A stretch of 64,000 bases of DNA. It comes from Ryuthela nishihirai. Lineage: Eukaryota; Arthropoda; Arachnida; Araneae; Heptathelidae. Each line of letters starts with the position of its first letter. Position 1 is the stretch's first letter. Shown here piece after piece: positions 1-10,626 of this stretch. The position numbers and the translations under genes are program-made. The stretch spans positions 36,830,501 through 36,894,500 of the forward strand of contig JAWZYU010000006.1 in assembly GCA_038380435.1 (NCBI GenBank). The letters are read 5' to 3'. A model generated the notes under the pieces. That model saw nothing but the letters and a program-made list of their open reading frames with translations. It searched no databases and was not told where the DNA came from.

Positions 1-587
1 TAGGATTTCAATTTTAATGGTGTCGCTTGGCAAACCCATCATGGGAAGAATAAAGTACAGCGACATGCTATCACTGACTTACAATTGTATGGTCTTCAAC
101 GACTTGTCCATTTTCCAATTCGATGCCAAAATCCACTTTATTTAGTATTTTGATCCACGACCTGTTTGTCTACAACACTGAGCCCTATGTCATCTCTATA
201 AGTGACTCTCCACCACATATCCTGATATATTTCAACATGAACGTCAATACCTAAAAGCAGATTCAACCTGTAGACGCCACTTTCAGGCAGCCGACTACTA
301 TGAAACACTTTCAGCTGTCATCCACATGTTCACCAATTGTTCATCCTCCAACTATGATGATTTTACACTGGGCAACAATTTTTCATAAAAGTCATGCCTC
401 TGAGATAAAAGTTCCCATTTCTTAAAGATTTCAAAGTGCTGAACACGAATATGACAATGAAAATGCAAAATGGGCTAGGATTTCTGTGAAATCAGCAGTA
501 GTTTCTTATATAAGGGAGTAATACGTACATATGACATGTATCGGTAACACTCCTCTTCTATTTCCGACGTCGCTTTGCCCGTCGCTT
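1..587. other. No gene recognised
   Basis: I see no supported coding region, RNA gene or clear repeat here. The stretch lies just downstream (minus-strand sense) of the broken orphan-family gene that ends at 588, so it may hold that gene's former 3' flank. Confidence 0.4.
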
Positions 588-1162
588 TTACAACTGCTCA
601 GGATCATCTCTGGCGAGCGTCTCATATTTATCAGCCAACATTGAAGTGGACCAGTTTCCCTGGTATCGTTTCTCCATCGTTGCAATGTCCTGGTGAAAAC
701 GTTCACTGTGCTCATCACTAACCATGCCGCAGTTGTCGGGGAAGAAATCTAAGTGGGAATGGTGAAAATGGATCTTTAAGGACATATTGCAGCCAAGTTT
801 CTGATACAGAGACAACATGTCCTTAACCAGTTTCTTGTAGTTGTCTGCCCTGACATTCCCGAGGAATTTCGTTGACACCAGACAAAACGTGTCCCAAGCC
901 TTTTTCTCGTCACCCTGAAGCAGGTTGTCGAACATCAGGTCTCTGAACAGCTCGCAGATCTGAGGACCCACAAAAATTCCCTCTTTAATTTTCGCTTCTC
1001 TGAGTCAAGATAATTTGTCAATACTTGAAAGTTGATGCAGTCTGGTCCATGGCTTTTACGAAGTTTTTCATCACACCCAGTTTGATGTGTAGGGACGATA
1101 GCAGGATTTTGTGCGTTTCTGTCAGTGCAGAGTGTTCCACATTCTTCTCTCCGACCTTCTTC

Positions 1163-1213
1163 GTGAAGGGAAACTGGTCTCAGAGATTTCCTCTGAGGCC
1201 AGTTTCCCTTCAC
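1163..1213. repeat. Short-loop inverted repeat inside the orphan-family pseudogene
   Basis: About 24 bases (GTGAAGGGAAACTGG...) are followed after a 2-3 base loop by their reverse complement with one mismatch. The family normally has one copy of this segment (GNWPQRKSL on the minus strand), so the second, inverted copy is a local duplication that broke the reading frame. Confidence 0.8.
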
Positions 1214-2153
1214 GTAGAGCAATGTCTTTGCTTAGCTGTCCCATTCATATAAGAAACAGCAGTACTTCGTATATCCCAGCTGCAGATCCATCACTACCTA
1301 AAAGTCACAACAGAGATGCCAGCCACACTTACTGTATTGAAGACAGTTCAACAGCTGTTTTAGGTTGACGTAGGTTTCTTTCATGTAGACAGCGTATCTG
1401 ACCGGAATGGATGGAAGTCGATTTCCGTTATGCAGCAACACCGCCTTGAGACTCAATTTTGAGGAGTCTATGAATAGTTGCCATTCTTGAGGGTCATATT
1501 TGATTCCGAGGGCATTCATGAGGCCATCTACATCGGAGCAGAACACAAGGTCATCTTCCTTTCTGAAGGTGCAAACTGCTCATGAGGAGTTCGAAAAAGA
1601 AGTCACTCTGACATTTTCCTTGAGAAGTTTCCATTAAGTCTTGATCCAAGTAACTCTGCTTTGGCCTTGGACAGCTCCAGATCGCAAACAAAATCTTTCA
1701 TTTCTTCTTCAGTGAGAATGTGTAGCGCAGATGACGCACAGTGGCAGATATATGGATTACCATTAGACACTGAAGGCTGCGGAGAACCCGACGCCGGTTC
1801 CCCTCCCTCCTCATCATCTGAATCGATGGAAAAGTCTTTTGGAGGTTCGGAACGGGAAGACCTTCGACGTTCGGGACTGGTCAGAGAGCAGATTGTATAT
1901 TCGGTTACGCTACTGTCCACTTCTATTTCCTTGTGATGCCTCCAGAATCAGGTGAAACCATGCAGAAGTAACAGTCATTTGTGTGATTGCTTGGCTCTCT
2001 CCAAACCATAGGAACAGCAAATGGCATCGCCACTTTTTCGCCTTTCAGCCACTTCAGAAGATTTCTTGCACACGTACTGCAGCATATGTGTGGGGCCCAA
2101 GCCTTGTCCTGGTACCTAATCTTGCACCCAAAATAAAACTCGTACGCTGTTTT

Positions 2154-2540
2154 AGGGGCGGGGGTGGCTCAGTCGGTAGCGCGCCAGGCTCGTAATCTGT
2201 AGTTCCCAGGTTCGAGTCCCAGCTGGGTCAGCGTTGAGATTTATCTCCGCAAAATTTCCCCGCCCTGCCCACGGTCAGTAGGGGACACCGATGGGCTTGG
2301 AAAGGCCGCCGTCTGTCGGATGGGACGTTAAGCCGTGGCCCCGTGTGCGGGAGAGCCATACCCTGTGCACGTTAAAGAACACGCTGGATGGCCTTGACGG
2401 GAGGCTACCATCTGTCTCCCAACAGCTGTTCCAGTGGGTCCCCTCCCCCAACCTTCCCTGAGCCTTCGGGGTCCATGTGACCTGGCCATTTAGCCCATGG
2501 TGTGCAAAAAAGTGCCGCTCAGAGGTAAAACAACCCAACC
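2154..2540 (+). mobile_element. SINE-A, full length (reference copy)
   Basis: This is the clearest copy of the dominant SINE, about 387 bp. It opens with a G-rich leader, then a tRNA-like head with a Pol III A box (TGGCTCAGTCGG) and B box (GGTTCGAGTCC). A conserved body carries GGGACGTTAAGCC and GCACGTTAAAGAAC, and a fixed tail ends AAAACAACCCAA. From memory the body resembles the central domain of the MetaSINE superfamily; I could not check this. The 13-bp target duplication CGTACGCTGTTTT (2141-2153 and 2541-2553) is perfect. It sits inside the first block of the orphan-family gene and splits it. Peptides read from this element are artefacts. Confidence 0.95.
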
Positions 2541-2649
2541 CGTACGCTGTTTTCACTATTGGAGTGATGGCTCTTTTCTGACTTACAAACTTCACTTCCC
2601 TGCAAATGTGACAAAATGTATCTGCACTATTAACACAGTTAAAAGGCAT

Positions 2650-3015
2650 CACTACTGCTGGATTAAAACTGCAAGGATTACTTGTGTTGTACTTATGACT
2701 CGGGGGTAAATGGGAGTCACTCATAAGACTTGCTCACCCTACGAGCCGTCTTATAACTAACGACTGCATCATCTTTTGTCCGCGTTCGAAAGCCGCGATA
2801 TCATTACTCAACTACATTTCATCAGACAATGATGCAATACCTCCAGGGGTTGTGTGTATGGGTAGCTGATGCAATATAACGCAATATGTTGCAATCTGAA
2901 GTATAAAGTACAGCGTTGCGAAATGGTTACCTAGTACAGTCGCTCAAAAAAGTATCCGAACGCTATGGTCGATTACAGAATTCAGGAAAAATATCTGGCA
3001 ACGATTTTTTTAGAA
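2650..3015. other. Non-coding flank with a possible mariner-type terminus
   Basis: No gene is visible. The segment CGCTCAAAAAAGTATCCG near 2941 looks like the terminal inverted repeat of a Tc1/mariner element, but no partner end or transposase is present nearby, so this is weak. Confidence 0.25.
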
Positions 3016-3071
3016 ATTAGTGATCTGGCAACCTTCGTGTCACGTGACACGAAGGTTGCCAGATCACTAAT
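3016..3071. repeat. 56-bp perfect palindrome without spacer
   Basis: Two 28-base arms meet at a CACGTG centre with no mismatch and no loop. It lies exactly where the minus-strand LINE next door stops. A perfect palindrome of this length points to fold-back synthesis or hairpin closure at a break, or to an assembly error. Confidence 0.9.
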
Positions 3072-4277
3072 CCAATTTGGATTTCTTTTAATAGATTTTT
3101 ATTATTGTATTTACCAGTTAATTCATTAATAATTTTCCACTGTTGTTTAGAATCATTGCCTGCCGAAAGAACTTTATATTTGTAATAGTTATTTTTAGCG
3201 ATTCTTAATTTATTAGTTAAGCTGTTACGGAGAAGGGTGAATCTATCCTTAATTTCCTTGTATTCCTCATTATTACATGGACAACTTTTAAGCCTTTTAT
3301 ATAATTTGTTCTTTTCGGTAATTAATTGAAGTGTTTCGTCTGTGACCCATGGTTTTAATATTTTCTTTTTGGTGCTTGGCAAATATTTCAGCTTTGTACA
3401 TTCTCTAACACACATATTAATTTGATCAAAAATGGAATCGCAATATCTTTGATCATCTTTAATAACATCTGTACCCAACTTTATATTCTTTAATTTTAAT
3501 TCAAGTTCTTTAAAATTAGTAACATATTTTCTATCTTCCTCGGTATCTTTTTCTATTACGTTTCTTTTTAGTTGCAGCATTACCAAATAATGATCCGTCA
3601 CGGTCATTTTAATAATTATCGATGTAACTTTCTTAATAGCAGATAACCTTACAGCAATATGATCAACTGAGCAAAGTATTACTCAGAAGTCTAGTTGGTT
3701 GCGTAATACACTGGATAAATCCTAACGTTACTAACATATCACAGTAACTAGAATTAATATTTTTATTATCTAATAAATCAATATTAAAATCTCCGATCAA
3801 TATGACATTTTTATAGTTATTTCGCAGTAATTGAGAGGAAAATTCATCAATAAAACATTGATTATCTAGGCTAGGTGATCTATACACTGAAATAATGTTA
3901 TAGTCAAAATTACTAATCTTAATTTTTAGAGACACTACATCTGCATTATTACAATTAAAGTCTACTTGAGTAGCTCTTAACTTGGAATTTACAAAAACTA
4001 ATACCCCACCTGATCTATTTACACATCCACACTGGTAAAATTTGTTAAAACCTTCAATATTATAAAGCATTATTTCGTGTTCTTTGATCCATATCTCTGA
4101 CAATACAATTATATCTGATGAAAGGTCCATTAATGATTCTACTAAAATAAAATAATCAAAGTTTTTTCGAATGGATCTAATATTCGTATGAGTTATGTTA
4201 CAAATATTATCGTCCTTTGTTACTAGCTGATTTCTTCCAATTTCATCAATAACTGATTTATCGACCACAACTTCCAT
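3071..4277 (-). pseudogene. LINE ORF2 fragment: apurinic-type endonuclease and linker
   Basis: The frame from 4277 shows an endonuclease/exonuclease/phosphatase fold: THTNIRSI, SEIWIK, GGVLVFVNS, ISVYRSP and GDFNIDLL in the expected order. A frameshift near 3660 precedes TDHY, the expected SDH-type catalytic triplet. The next ~190 residues match the linker between endonuclease and reverse transcriptase (KPWVTDETLQLI). The reverse transcriptase is absent because the element ends at the palindrome. The enzyme would nick target DNA for target-primed reverse transcription; this copy is dead. Confidence 0.8.
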
Positions 4278-4278
4278 A

Positions 4279-5463
4279 TTACAATAGTTTCAAGTCTTCT
4301 ACTGATTTTATATTTAATATTTTAGAGTTCCCGTCCTTTCTTAAGTATAACTTTCCCTCCTTCACCCAGGAGTACATATAATTTTTTTCTTTTTTGATCT
4401 TCTTAATTTCAAAGAGCAATGACTTTAATTCAGGAATGAGGTGCTCGCCAATATATATGTAATTATTATTTCCAGCGATCCCCAAGTCCTTGTTCCTCAA
4501 ACCTTTTAGCGATCGCCATTTAGTTATCCATTTATCCCTTTCTTCTTTGCTATTCAGCTTCACAATAATTGATTTCGGTTTATTCGCATTTCTTTTTGGG
4601 ACTCGATGTGCAACTGTGTATTTTATTTCTTCTTTTGTCATTCTGAGGCTAAACCAACCTTAGTGACAGTCTCATTTATATTTTCTTCGGAAATTTCCTC
4701 AAGTCCGCTTAACTCAATATTTTCTGCTCTACTCCTTTGCTGTAGATCTCTCATTTGATGTAATTCCATTACATCTTTTCTGATTTGTTTATTTTCAGTC
4801 TCTAATTTCAGATTTTTCTCCTTAACCTCTTTTAATTCTCTAGTTGTATCTGCCATTATTTTGATAAAATCGTCTAGTTTTTTGGAATTAAATTCTGCGC
4901 TTTTAACACAGTCTTGAACGGTGTTATTCAACTTCTGAATATTACTATTCATTAAGTCGATCATTTCTTTTTTGAAAGTTGAGAGTTCATATCTAAGCAA
5001 TTCAATGATTTCATTATTGTCTTTTGCATTCGTACGAGTCCCATTCACAAAATGACACTTTACCGATTCCTGCACTGAGCCAGCGTCGTCGGGAGATAGG
5101 GTGCCTGATGCCGCGCCCACATTCCCTGTTAAAGGGTCACAGCCACGGACCACACTGCCCGGAAGTGCCGGTTCAAGGACAGTCCCCCACCGCGTTAACG
5201 GTAATATGACCTGCTGCTTCTTCATCAGCTCGAATGCAGGCTAATGCATTGGGAGCCACGCTAAGCCTACTTCTACTTTCGGCTTTATCTTTACAATTTA
5301 AACAAAACCACTTACTTTTTCTATCTTCTGACATCTTTCTATAGTTAGCCTCTCTTATACCAGTGCAGTAGTAATGTATATATCTACTGCATGGTCCATT
5401 ACACTGCAAAAATTCACTACTTTCTCCAGAGCTAAAATTACACTTCATGCACTCAGGCGCCAT
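4279..5463 (-). pseudogene. LINE ORF1: PHD finger, coiled coil, RNA-binding-like domain
   Basis: The ATG at 5461-5463 opens a PHD-like Cys/His cluster (MKCNF, FLQCNGPCSRYIHYYC, WFCLNC) over residues 5-60. A frameshift near 5220 leads to a long Lys/Glu-rich coiled coil (about 4650-5060). A second frameshift near 4640 leads to a C-terminal domain with the motif AHRVPKRNANKPKSIIVK, typical of LINE ORF1 nucleic-acid-binding domains. The stop TAA at 4279-4281 is followed after one base by the ATG of ORF2, a stop-restart junction common in LINEs. ORF1 proteins coat the RNA in the ribonucleoprotein; this copy cannot make one. Confidence 0.75.
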
Positions 5464-5828
5464 CTTGACTGGACTATCCTTCAGTTATTGTACTCCCTAT
5501 TTTCAACTCACACTCAACAGATTAAAGATGGCAACACATTATCACCAATTAAACGAGTTACTCTGTATCGTACAAGGTTCTGTTTTAGGTGCATTATTAC
5601 TCGTTATTTTTCACCAGTGAAATTCCCTCCATTTTAAGGCCTGTTGCCAGTGTTGTCTATGCCGATGACGTCAAATTCTATACTACTCTTTCCAACTCTG
5701 ACGACCATCATTCACTTCAGGAGGAGTGCAATAAAAAATTGCACAGTGGAGCGCACTTAATGCACTACCTATCTCGAAGGGTAAGACTACAATGTTTAAC
5801 ACAGGCCACAATAATATACAACACACCT

Positions 5829-6210
5829 GGGGCGGGGGTGGCTCAGTCGGTAGCGCGCCAGGCTCGTAATCTGTAGTTCCCAGGTTCGAGTCCCAGCTGG
5901 GTTAGCGTTGAGATTTATCTCCGCAAAATTCCACGCCCTGCCCACGGTCAGTAGAGGACACCGATGGGCTTAGAAAGGCCACCGTCCGTCGGATGGGACG
6001 TTAAGCCGTGGCCCCATGTGTGGGAGAGCTATACCCTGTGCACGTTAAAGAACACGCTGGATGGCCTTGACGGGAGGCTACCATCTGTCTCCCAACAGCT
6101 GTTCCAGTGGGTCCCCTTCCCCAACCTTCTCTGAGTCTTCGGGGTCCATGTAACCTGGCCATTTAGCCCATGGTGTGCAAAAAAGTGCCGCTCAGAGGTA
6201 AAACAACCCA
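5829..6210 (+). mobile_element. SINE-A, full length
   Basis: Head, body and tail are all present. The flanks carry ATACAACACACCT upstream (5816-5828) and the same sequence with a 3-base expansion downstream (6212-6227), an imperfect target duplication. It interrupts the LINE reverse transcriptase just after the YADD region. Confidence 0.93.
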
Positions 6211-6456
6211 AATACAACAACACACCTACACTCTCGATTCCTCGGATATTGAAAAAATGAAAGACACACAGACTTGGGCATCATCCTAACTCCAAATTTA
6301 TCCTTTTCACAATACTGCAATTTCATTGCTATGAAAGGCCAACCGTGTCGTGCACATGATTTTGAAATGCTACAGCAGGTGTAACACAAGCACCCTTGTA
6401 ATAGCAATCATCACATACGTTCGACTCATTCTAGAATACGCATCTCCGGTATGGTC

Positions 6457-6590
6457 CCTTACCGTGTGTGCGATATTGAAACTGTTGAAAAGTCCAGATA
6501 TCTTTTGCAATATCCCTTACCGTGTGTCCCTTACCGTGTGTGCGATATTGAAACTGTTGAAAAGTCCAGATATCTTTCGCAGCAAATCGT
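6457..6590 (+). repeat. Tandem duplication (~70 bp) in LINE remnant
   Basis: The segment beginning CCCTTACCGTGTGTGCGAT and ending near CCAGATATCTTT occurs twice head to tail with very few differences, so this duplication arose after the LINE decayed. Confidence 0.8.
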
Positions 6591-6629
6591 ATCAACAGAG
6601 ATTAAGCGAACTATCACTGCATTCTCTGG

Positions 6630-7010
6630 GTGGGAGGGGGGAGGCTCAGTCGGTAGCGCTCCAGGCTCGTAATCTGCAGTTCCCAGGTTCGAGTCCCAGC
6701 TGTGTTCAGCGTTGAGATTTATCTCCGCAAAACTCCCTGCCCACGGTCAGTAGGGGACACCAATGGGCTTGGAAAGGCTTTCTGTCCGTGGGATGGGACA
6801 TTAAGCCGTGACTCCGTGTGCGGGAGATCCATACCCTGCGCACGTTAAGGAACATACTGGATGACCTTGACGGGAGGCTACCATCTGTCTCCCAACAGCT
6901 GTTCCAGTGGGTCCCCTCCCCCAACCTTCTTTAAGCCTTCGGGGTCCTTGTAACCTGGCCATTTAGCCCATGGTGTGCAAAAAAGTGCCACTCAGAGGTA
7001 AAACAACCCA
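6630..7010 (+). mobile_element. SINE-A, full length with diverged head
   Basis: The target duplication is ACTGCATTCTCTGG (6616-6629) against ACTGCACTCTCTGG (7011-7024). The leader has lost part of the usual G/C pattern. It is the second SINE to split the same LINE remnant. Confidence 0.92.
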
Positions 7011-7399
7011 ACTGCACTCTCTGGAATGGAGACGACTTGAATATGATTTGATTGTATGCTACAAAATCATCCATGGACTTTTCTACTTTAATACCGAACA
7101 ACCTTTCTTGTCGCATAGTCAGTAGTGTCACAACACTCGCTGTGTATTGACATACCATTCGCAAGAAGAGATTCCAGATACCACTTCTTTGTAGAGTAGG
7201 AAGAGAATGGAATGATCTTCCAGAGGATGTAGTCATCTCTTCTACCGTAGAAGTTTTTAAAAAGCATTTACGAAGCAGGATTTATGTAAATATCTTAAAT
7301 GTTTTAAGTTTTAACTGTTTCATCGGTTTTTATCTGAAGATTGCCAAAGGACTCATTTATCCGCAATCCATTTTTTTCTTATATGTGATGATGTACATA

Positions 7400-7748
7400 A
7401 TAATTGATTCATATTATGTTTGTAGTGAGATGTCTGTTAATTCTCCCAAATTGAGTCTGTGTAAATAGTATTTACCTTCCTTTTATTACTATTAAAATAA
7501 ATCTTTAGTCGTAGATCTCGGAAATATTGGAAATTGTGGATGACATGCGTCTTTCGAGGCCAAAGGTCAAATTCAATATATCTGTGCTGGAGAGCTAAAA
7601 AAAATTGGTGAAGAGAGCTATTTCGGGCAGGGCAACTCAGATGCCCTGCCCGAACTCAGAATGAGAATGCCAACTCCGAATGCCAACTCAGAATGAGAGG
7701 AATCTTCAGATTTGGTGTGGCCATCCAGGTCAAATAGGGATCGAAGTG
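7400..7748. other. AT-rich flank with a small hairpin
   Basis: This is probably the 3' untranslated end of the LINE remnant and its flank. An 11-base inverted repeat with a 7-base loop (CGGGCAGGGCA at 7624-7634, complement at 7642-7652) is the only structure I see. No coding region is supported. Confidence 0.4.
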
Positions 7749-8135
7749 GGTTGGGTTGTTTTACCTCTGAGCGGCACTTTTTTGCACACCATGGGCTAAA
7801 TGGCCAGGTCACATGGACCCCGAAGGCTCAGGGAAGGTTGGGGGAGGGGACCCACTGGAACAGCTGTTGGGAGACAGATGGTAGCCTCCCGTCAAGGCCA
7901 TCCAGCGTGTTCTTTAACGTGCACAGGGTATGGCTCTCTCCCGCACACGGGGCCACGGCTTAACGTCCCATCCGACGGACGGCGGCCTTTCCAAGCCAAT
8001 CGGTGTCCCCTACTGACCGTGGGCAAGGCGGGGAATTTTGCGGAGATAAATCTCAACGCTGACCCAGCTGGGACTCGAACCTGGGAACTACAGATTACGA
8101 GCCTGGCGCGCTACCGACTGAGCCACCCCCGCCCC
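7749..8135 (-). mobile_element. SINE-A, full length
   Basis: The perfect target duplication GGGATCGAAGTG lies at 7737-7748 and 8136-8147. The copy is close to the reference throughout, suggesting a young insertion. Confidence 0.95.
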
Positions 8136-8147
8136 GGGATCGAAGTG

Positions 8148-8439
8148 ACAAGATAAAAATTAAGAATTGCCGAAGCCACCGATTTATTTCTAGTACAGAA
8201 TATTTACCGTCTTTCATTTTAAACGTCTTCGACAAATATTCTTTATTAAGATGCTGTAATAATAATGAAATTGTTTATAACTAAGCAATAATTTATTGAC
8301 ATTTCATACCCATATTATATATTTTATTTAAAGTTGTATTTTGCATAACTTATTCTTTAAAAATATACGACCAACTTTGGGATTATTGAAAACACGTGCA
8401 AGAGTTTCAAGAAACTCCCATGTGAGTTTATGCTATTTA
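8148..8439. other. AT-rich, nothing recognised
   Basis: The stretch is AT-rich, and I see no gene, tandem repeat or mobile element that I can support. Confidence 0.4.
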
Positions 8440-9907
8440 CTCTCCATGCTTTTTACTGACGTAGAAGAGATTGCGCTCTACCGAATCCAGGTAATGACCG
8501 AAAAGGAAACAAATTGCTCTCCTCAGATCTCTTCTTTGAGAGTGCGTGGATTAGCCCTTCGAATTTAGATGGCTTCGTGGACTTTTAGAAGTTAAACAAT
8601 TCGGCAAAGTATTTTTTTTTGAAAAAGCAATAATTTTAATACAAATGGTGTAGACATGTTATCTTTCACTATTCATTTATTAATAAAACACAGTCCATTT
8701 TCAAAAATAAAGTTACAATGAAATATAAAGTTACAAGAAGTATAATTGCTACGATACTGATTATTTTCATTTTTATTTACAAACGTTTTCAATATCATTC
8801 ATTTCAGCGATATATATATTTTATAACTTTCTATATATTAATCTTGAATGATAGTTCACCATGGACATTTTTAACACTAGCTTTCTTTCTACAACGCTTC
8901 TCTCATTCTTACAATCTTTCTCTCGTTTATTATTCCTTCAAGAGCTTTCGTTCATCAATCCAACTATCCTCGACTTCTGCGTTTCATTGTAAATATGCTG
9001 AAATTTAAATTCTTAACTTTGCCTGGATATCCCCCAGCAAAGGAAGTAATTAAGGCCAAAGAGAAGAGGGGAAAAAAAGTCGGAATTTCTCCCAACCATT
9101 TCTCATTACGTAGAGATGTTTACACGTATCAAAGAGTCATTAAGCCCAACTTTCGGTGTTATGATTCTCTCGTGACTTATCGGGGAGAAAAATAATCAGC
9201 TTTTCAGTGACGTAGAAGAGATTGCGCTCTACCGAATCCAGGTAACGACCGAAAAGAAAACAAATTGCTCTCCTCAGATACTCTTCTTTGAAAGTGCGTG
9301 GATTAGCTCTTAGAATTTAGATGACTTCGTTGACTTTTAGAAGTCAAATGATCAGTTCCTAAAAGTTCGAAAAATGTTCAGGAGAAAAAAAAGCTGAAAA
9401 TGTAAATCGAAGTTTACCAGCACTATTTAAATTTATGAATATTTAAGGAATTGTCATTTCGGTTTATTTATTCCGATGGCCGTAAGAACAAATACTTCTA
9501 GAGAAAAACGATTAATAGTGCTTTCCTTGGGTAAGCTTCTTAGAGGGCGCGTGGATTAGCATTTCGACTTTCGATGGCTTTGTACATCTTTAGAAGTAAG
9601 CAATTAGTTGTTAACAGTTCGAAAAGTATTCAACAGCAGAAAAAGCAGGATATGCTTATCGAATTTACAAGCACTTTTAAACATGGGAGGATTAAGGATT
9701 TGGCATTTTGGTTGTTTATTTCTAGAGTAGTAAGGAGATCTCGTGCCTCCAGAGGAAAGAGATTAAATATTCGTAAATAAAAACCTACTTTAGGTATTAG
9801 AAAATCAATATTTTGGCCTTTAAAAGATGAAAATTAATGGATTTGCCTTTCCTCCTTTCGATTTTCGATGATTTTGCATTCTTTTTGAAATTCAACCAAG
9901 AAACGCT

Positions 9908-10626
9908 GGGTTGTTTTACCTGAGTGGCATTTTTTTCCACACAATGGGCTAAATGGCCAGGTCACAAAGACCCCGAGAGCCCAGAGAAGATTGAGGGAAA
10001 GGGGACCACTGTACAATTGTTACGAGACGGATGATAGCTTACGTCAAGGTCATCCAGCGTGTTCTTTAACGTTCTCTCTTTCGGTGTCAGGCTTAACGTC
10101 ACATTTGACGGACGACATCATTTGCAAGCCCATCAGTGTCCCCTACTAACCGATGGCAGGTAGTTATGTGGTGCGACTCGAACTTGGGAACTGCAGATTA
10201 CTTGCCTGGCGATCTTCGACTGTTGGGTTGGGTTGTTTTACCTCTGAGCGGCACTTTTTGCACACCATGGGCTAAATGGCCAGGTCACATGGACCCCGAA
10301 GGCTCAGAGAAGGTTGGGGGAGGGGACCCACTGGAACAGTTGTTGGGAGACAGATGGTAGCCTCCCGTCAAGGCCATCCAGCGTGTTCTTTAACATGCAC
10401 AGGGTATGGCTCTCCCGCACACGGGCCACGGCTTAACGTCCCATCCGACGGACGGCGGCCTTTCCAAGCCCATCGGTGTCCCCTATTGACCGTGGGCAGG
10501 GCGGGGAATTTTGCGGAGATAAATCTCAACGCTGATCCAGCTGGGACTCGAACCTGGGAACTACAGATTACGAGCCTGGCGCGCTACCGACTGAGCCACC
10601 CCCGCCCCACCTTCGACTGAGCCACC
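9908..10626 (-). mobile_element. SINE-A, old copy, interrupted by a younger SINE-A
   Basis: The copy runs from a diverged tail (GGGTTGTTTTACC) to the tRNA head, is heavily mutated, and resumes for a few bases (AGCCACC) after the nested insertion. The younger copy entered next to the A box. Confidence 0.8.
10223..10610 (-). mobile_element. SINE-A, full length, nested in an older SINE-A
   Basis: The target duplication CTTCGACTG lies at 10214-10222 and 10611-10619, which is part of the older copy's A-box region. The younger copy is nearly identical to the reference. Confidence 0.93.

Larger units (their letters stand above)
588..2649 (-). pseudogene. Broken copy of a recurrent uncharacterised arthropod protein family
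   Basis: Four blocks on the minus strand follow, in order, a protein family I remember as repeated and unnamed in arthropod genomes; its function is unknown. The N-terminal block starts at the ATG at 2647-2649 and shows a paired-cysteine motif (FCHICREVKF). An acidic, serine-rich block lies near 1603-1920. A block with FCSDVDGLMNALG and LFIDSSKLSLKAVLLHNGN is at 1298-1546. The C-terminal block at 588-971 has SDEHSERFHQDI and EKRYQGNW. The blocks are in different frames with stops between them, so several frameshifts have occurred. A SINE with target duplication splits the first block, and an inverted duplication disrupts the middle (1163-1213). No introns are evident across the blocks, which fits a retrocopy or a mobile-element gene. 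I am confident that it is one decayed gene, but not of any function. Confidence 0.75.
3071..5463 (-). mobile_element. Non-LTR retrotransposon (CR1/jockey-like), 5' part only
   Basis: The element retains ORF1 and the start of ORF2 and ends at the palindrome before any reverse transcriptase domain. A PHD-type zinc finger at the start of ORF1 is known from CR1-group LINEs. Losing the 3' end while keeping the 5' end is the reverse of normal LINE truncation, so a later deletion or rearrangement at the palindrome is likely. Confidence 0.8.
5500..7400 (+). mobile_element. Second non-LTR retrotransposon fragment (RT half), split by two SINEs
   Basis: The remnant begins with the RT motif VQGSVLGALLLVIF (about 5555-5610) and continues to the catalytic YADD box (about 5660). 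After the SINE at 5829-6210 it resumes with YVRLILEYASPVW, and after the SINE at 6630-7010 with the C-terminal segment GREWNDLPEDVV. The order matches the palm-to-C-terminus part of a jockey/CR1-like polymerase. Frameshifts and a small tandem duplication inactivate it. It lies in opposite orientation to the LINE at 3071-5463 and may be a different family. Confidence 0.75.

Noticed and set aside
2165..2240. Functional tRNA gene
   Set aside because: A and B boxes are present but the cloverleaf is not closed and the segment continues into the SINE body; the same holds for SINE-B and SINE-C heads.
7712..8156. Recurring open frames of 60-150 codons such as FTSERHFFAHHGLNGQ and ARSHGPRRLREG across the window
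   Set aside because: They are translations of the SINE-A body in different frames; they begin and end with the SINE and occur in every copy.
8718..9195. Hydrophobic open frames as small membrane proteins
   Set aside because: AT-rich DNA readily gives Ile/Phe/Tyr-rich frames; no start context or family support, and the region overlaps degenerate satellite sequence.
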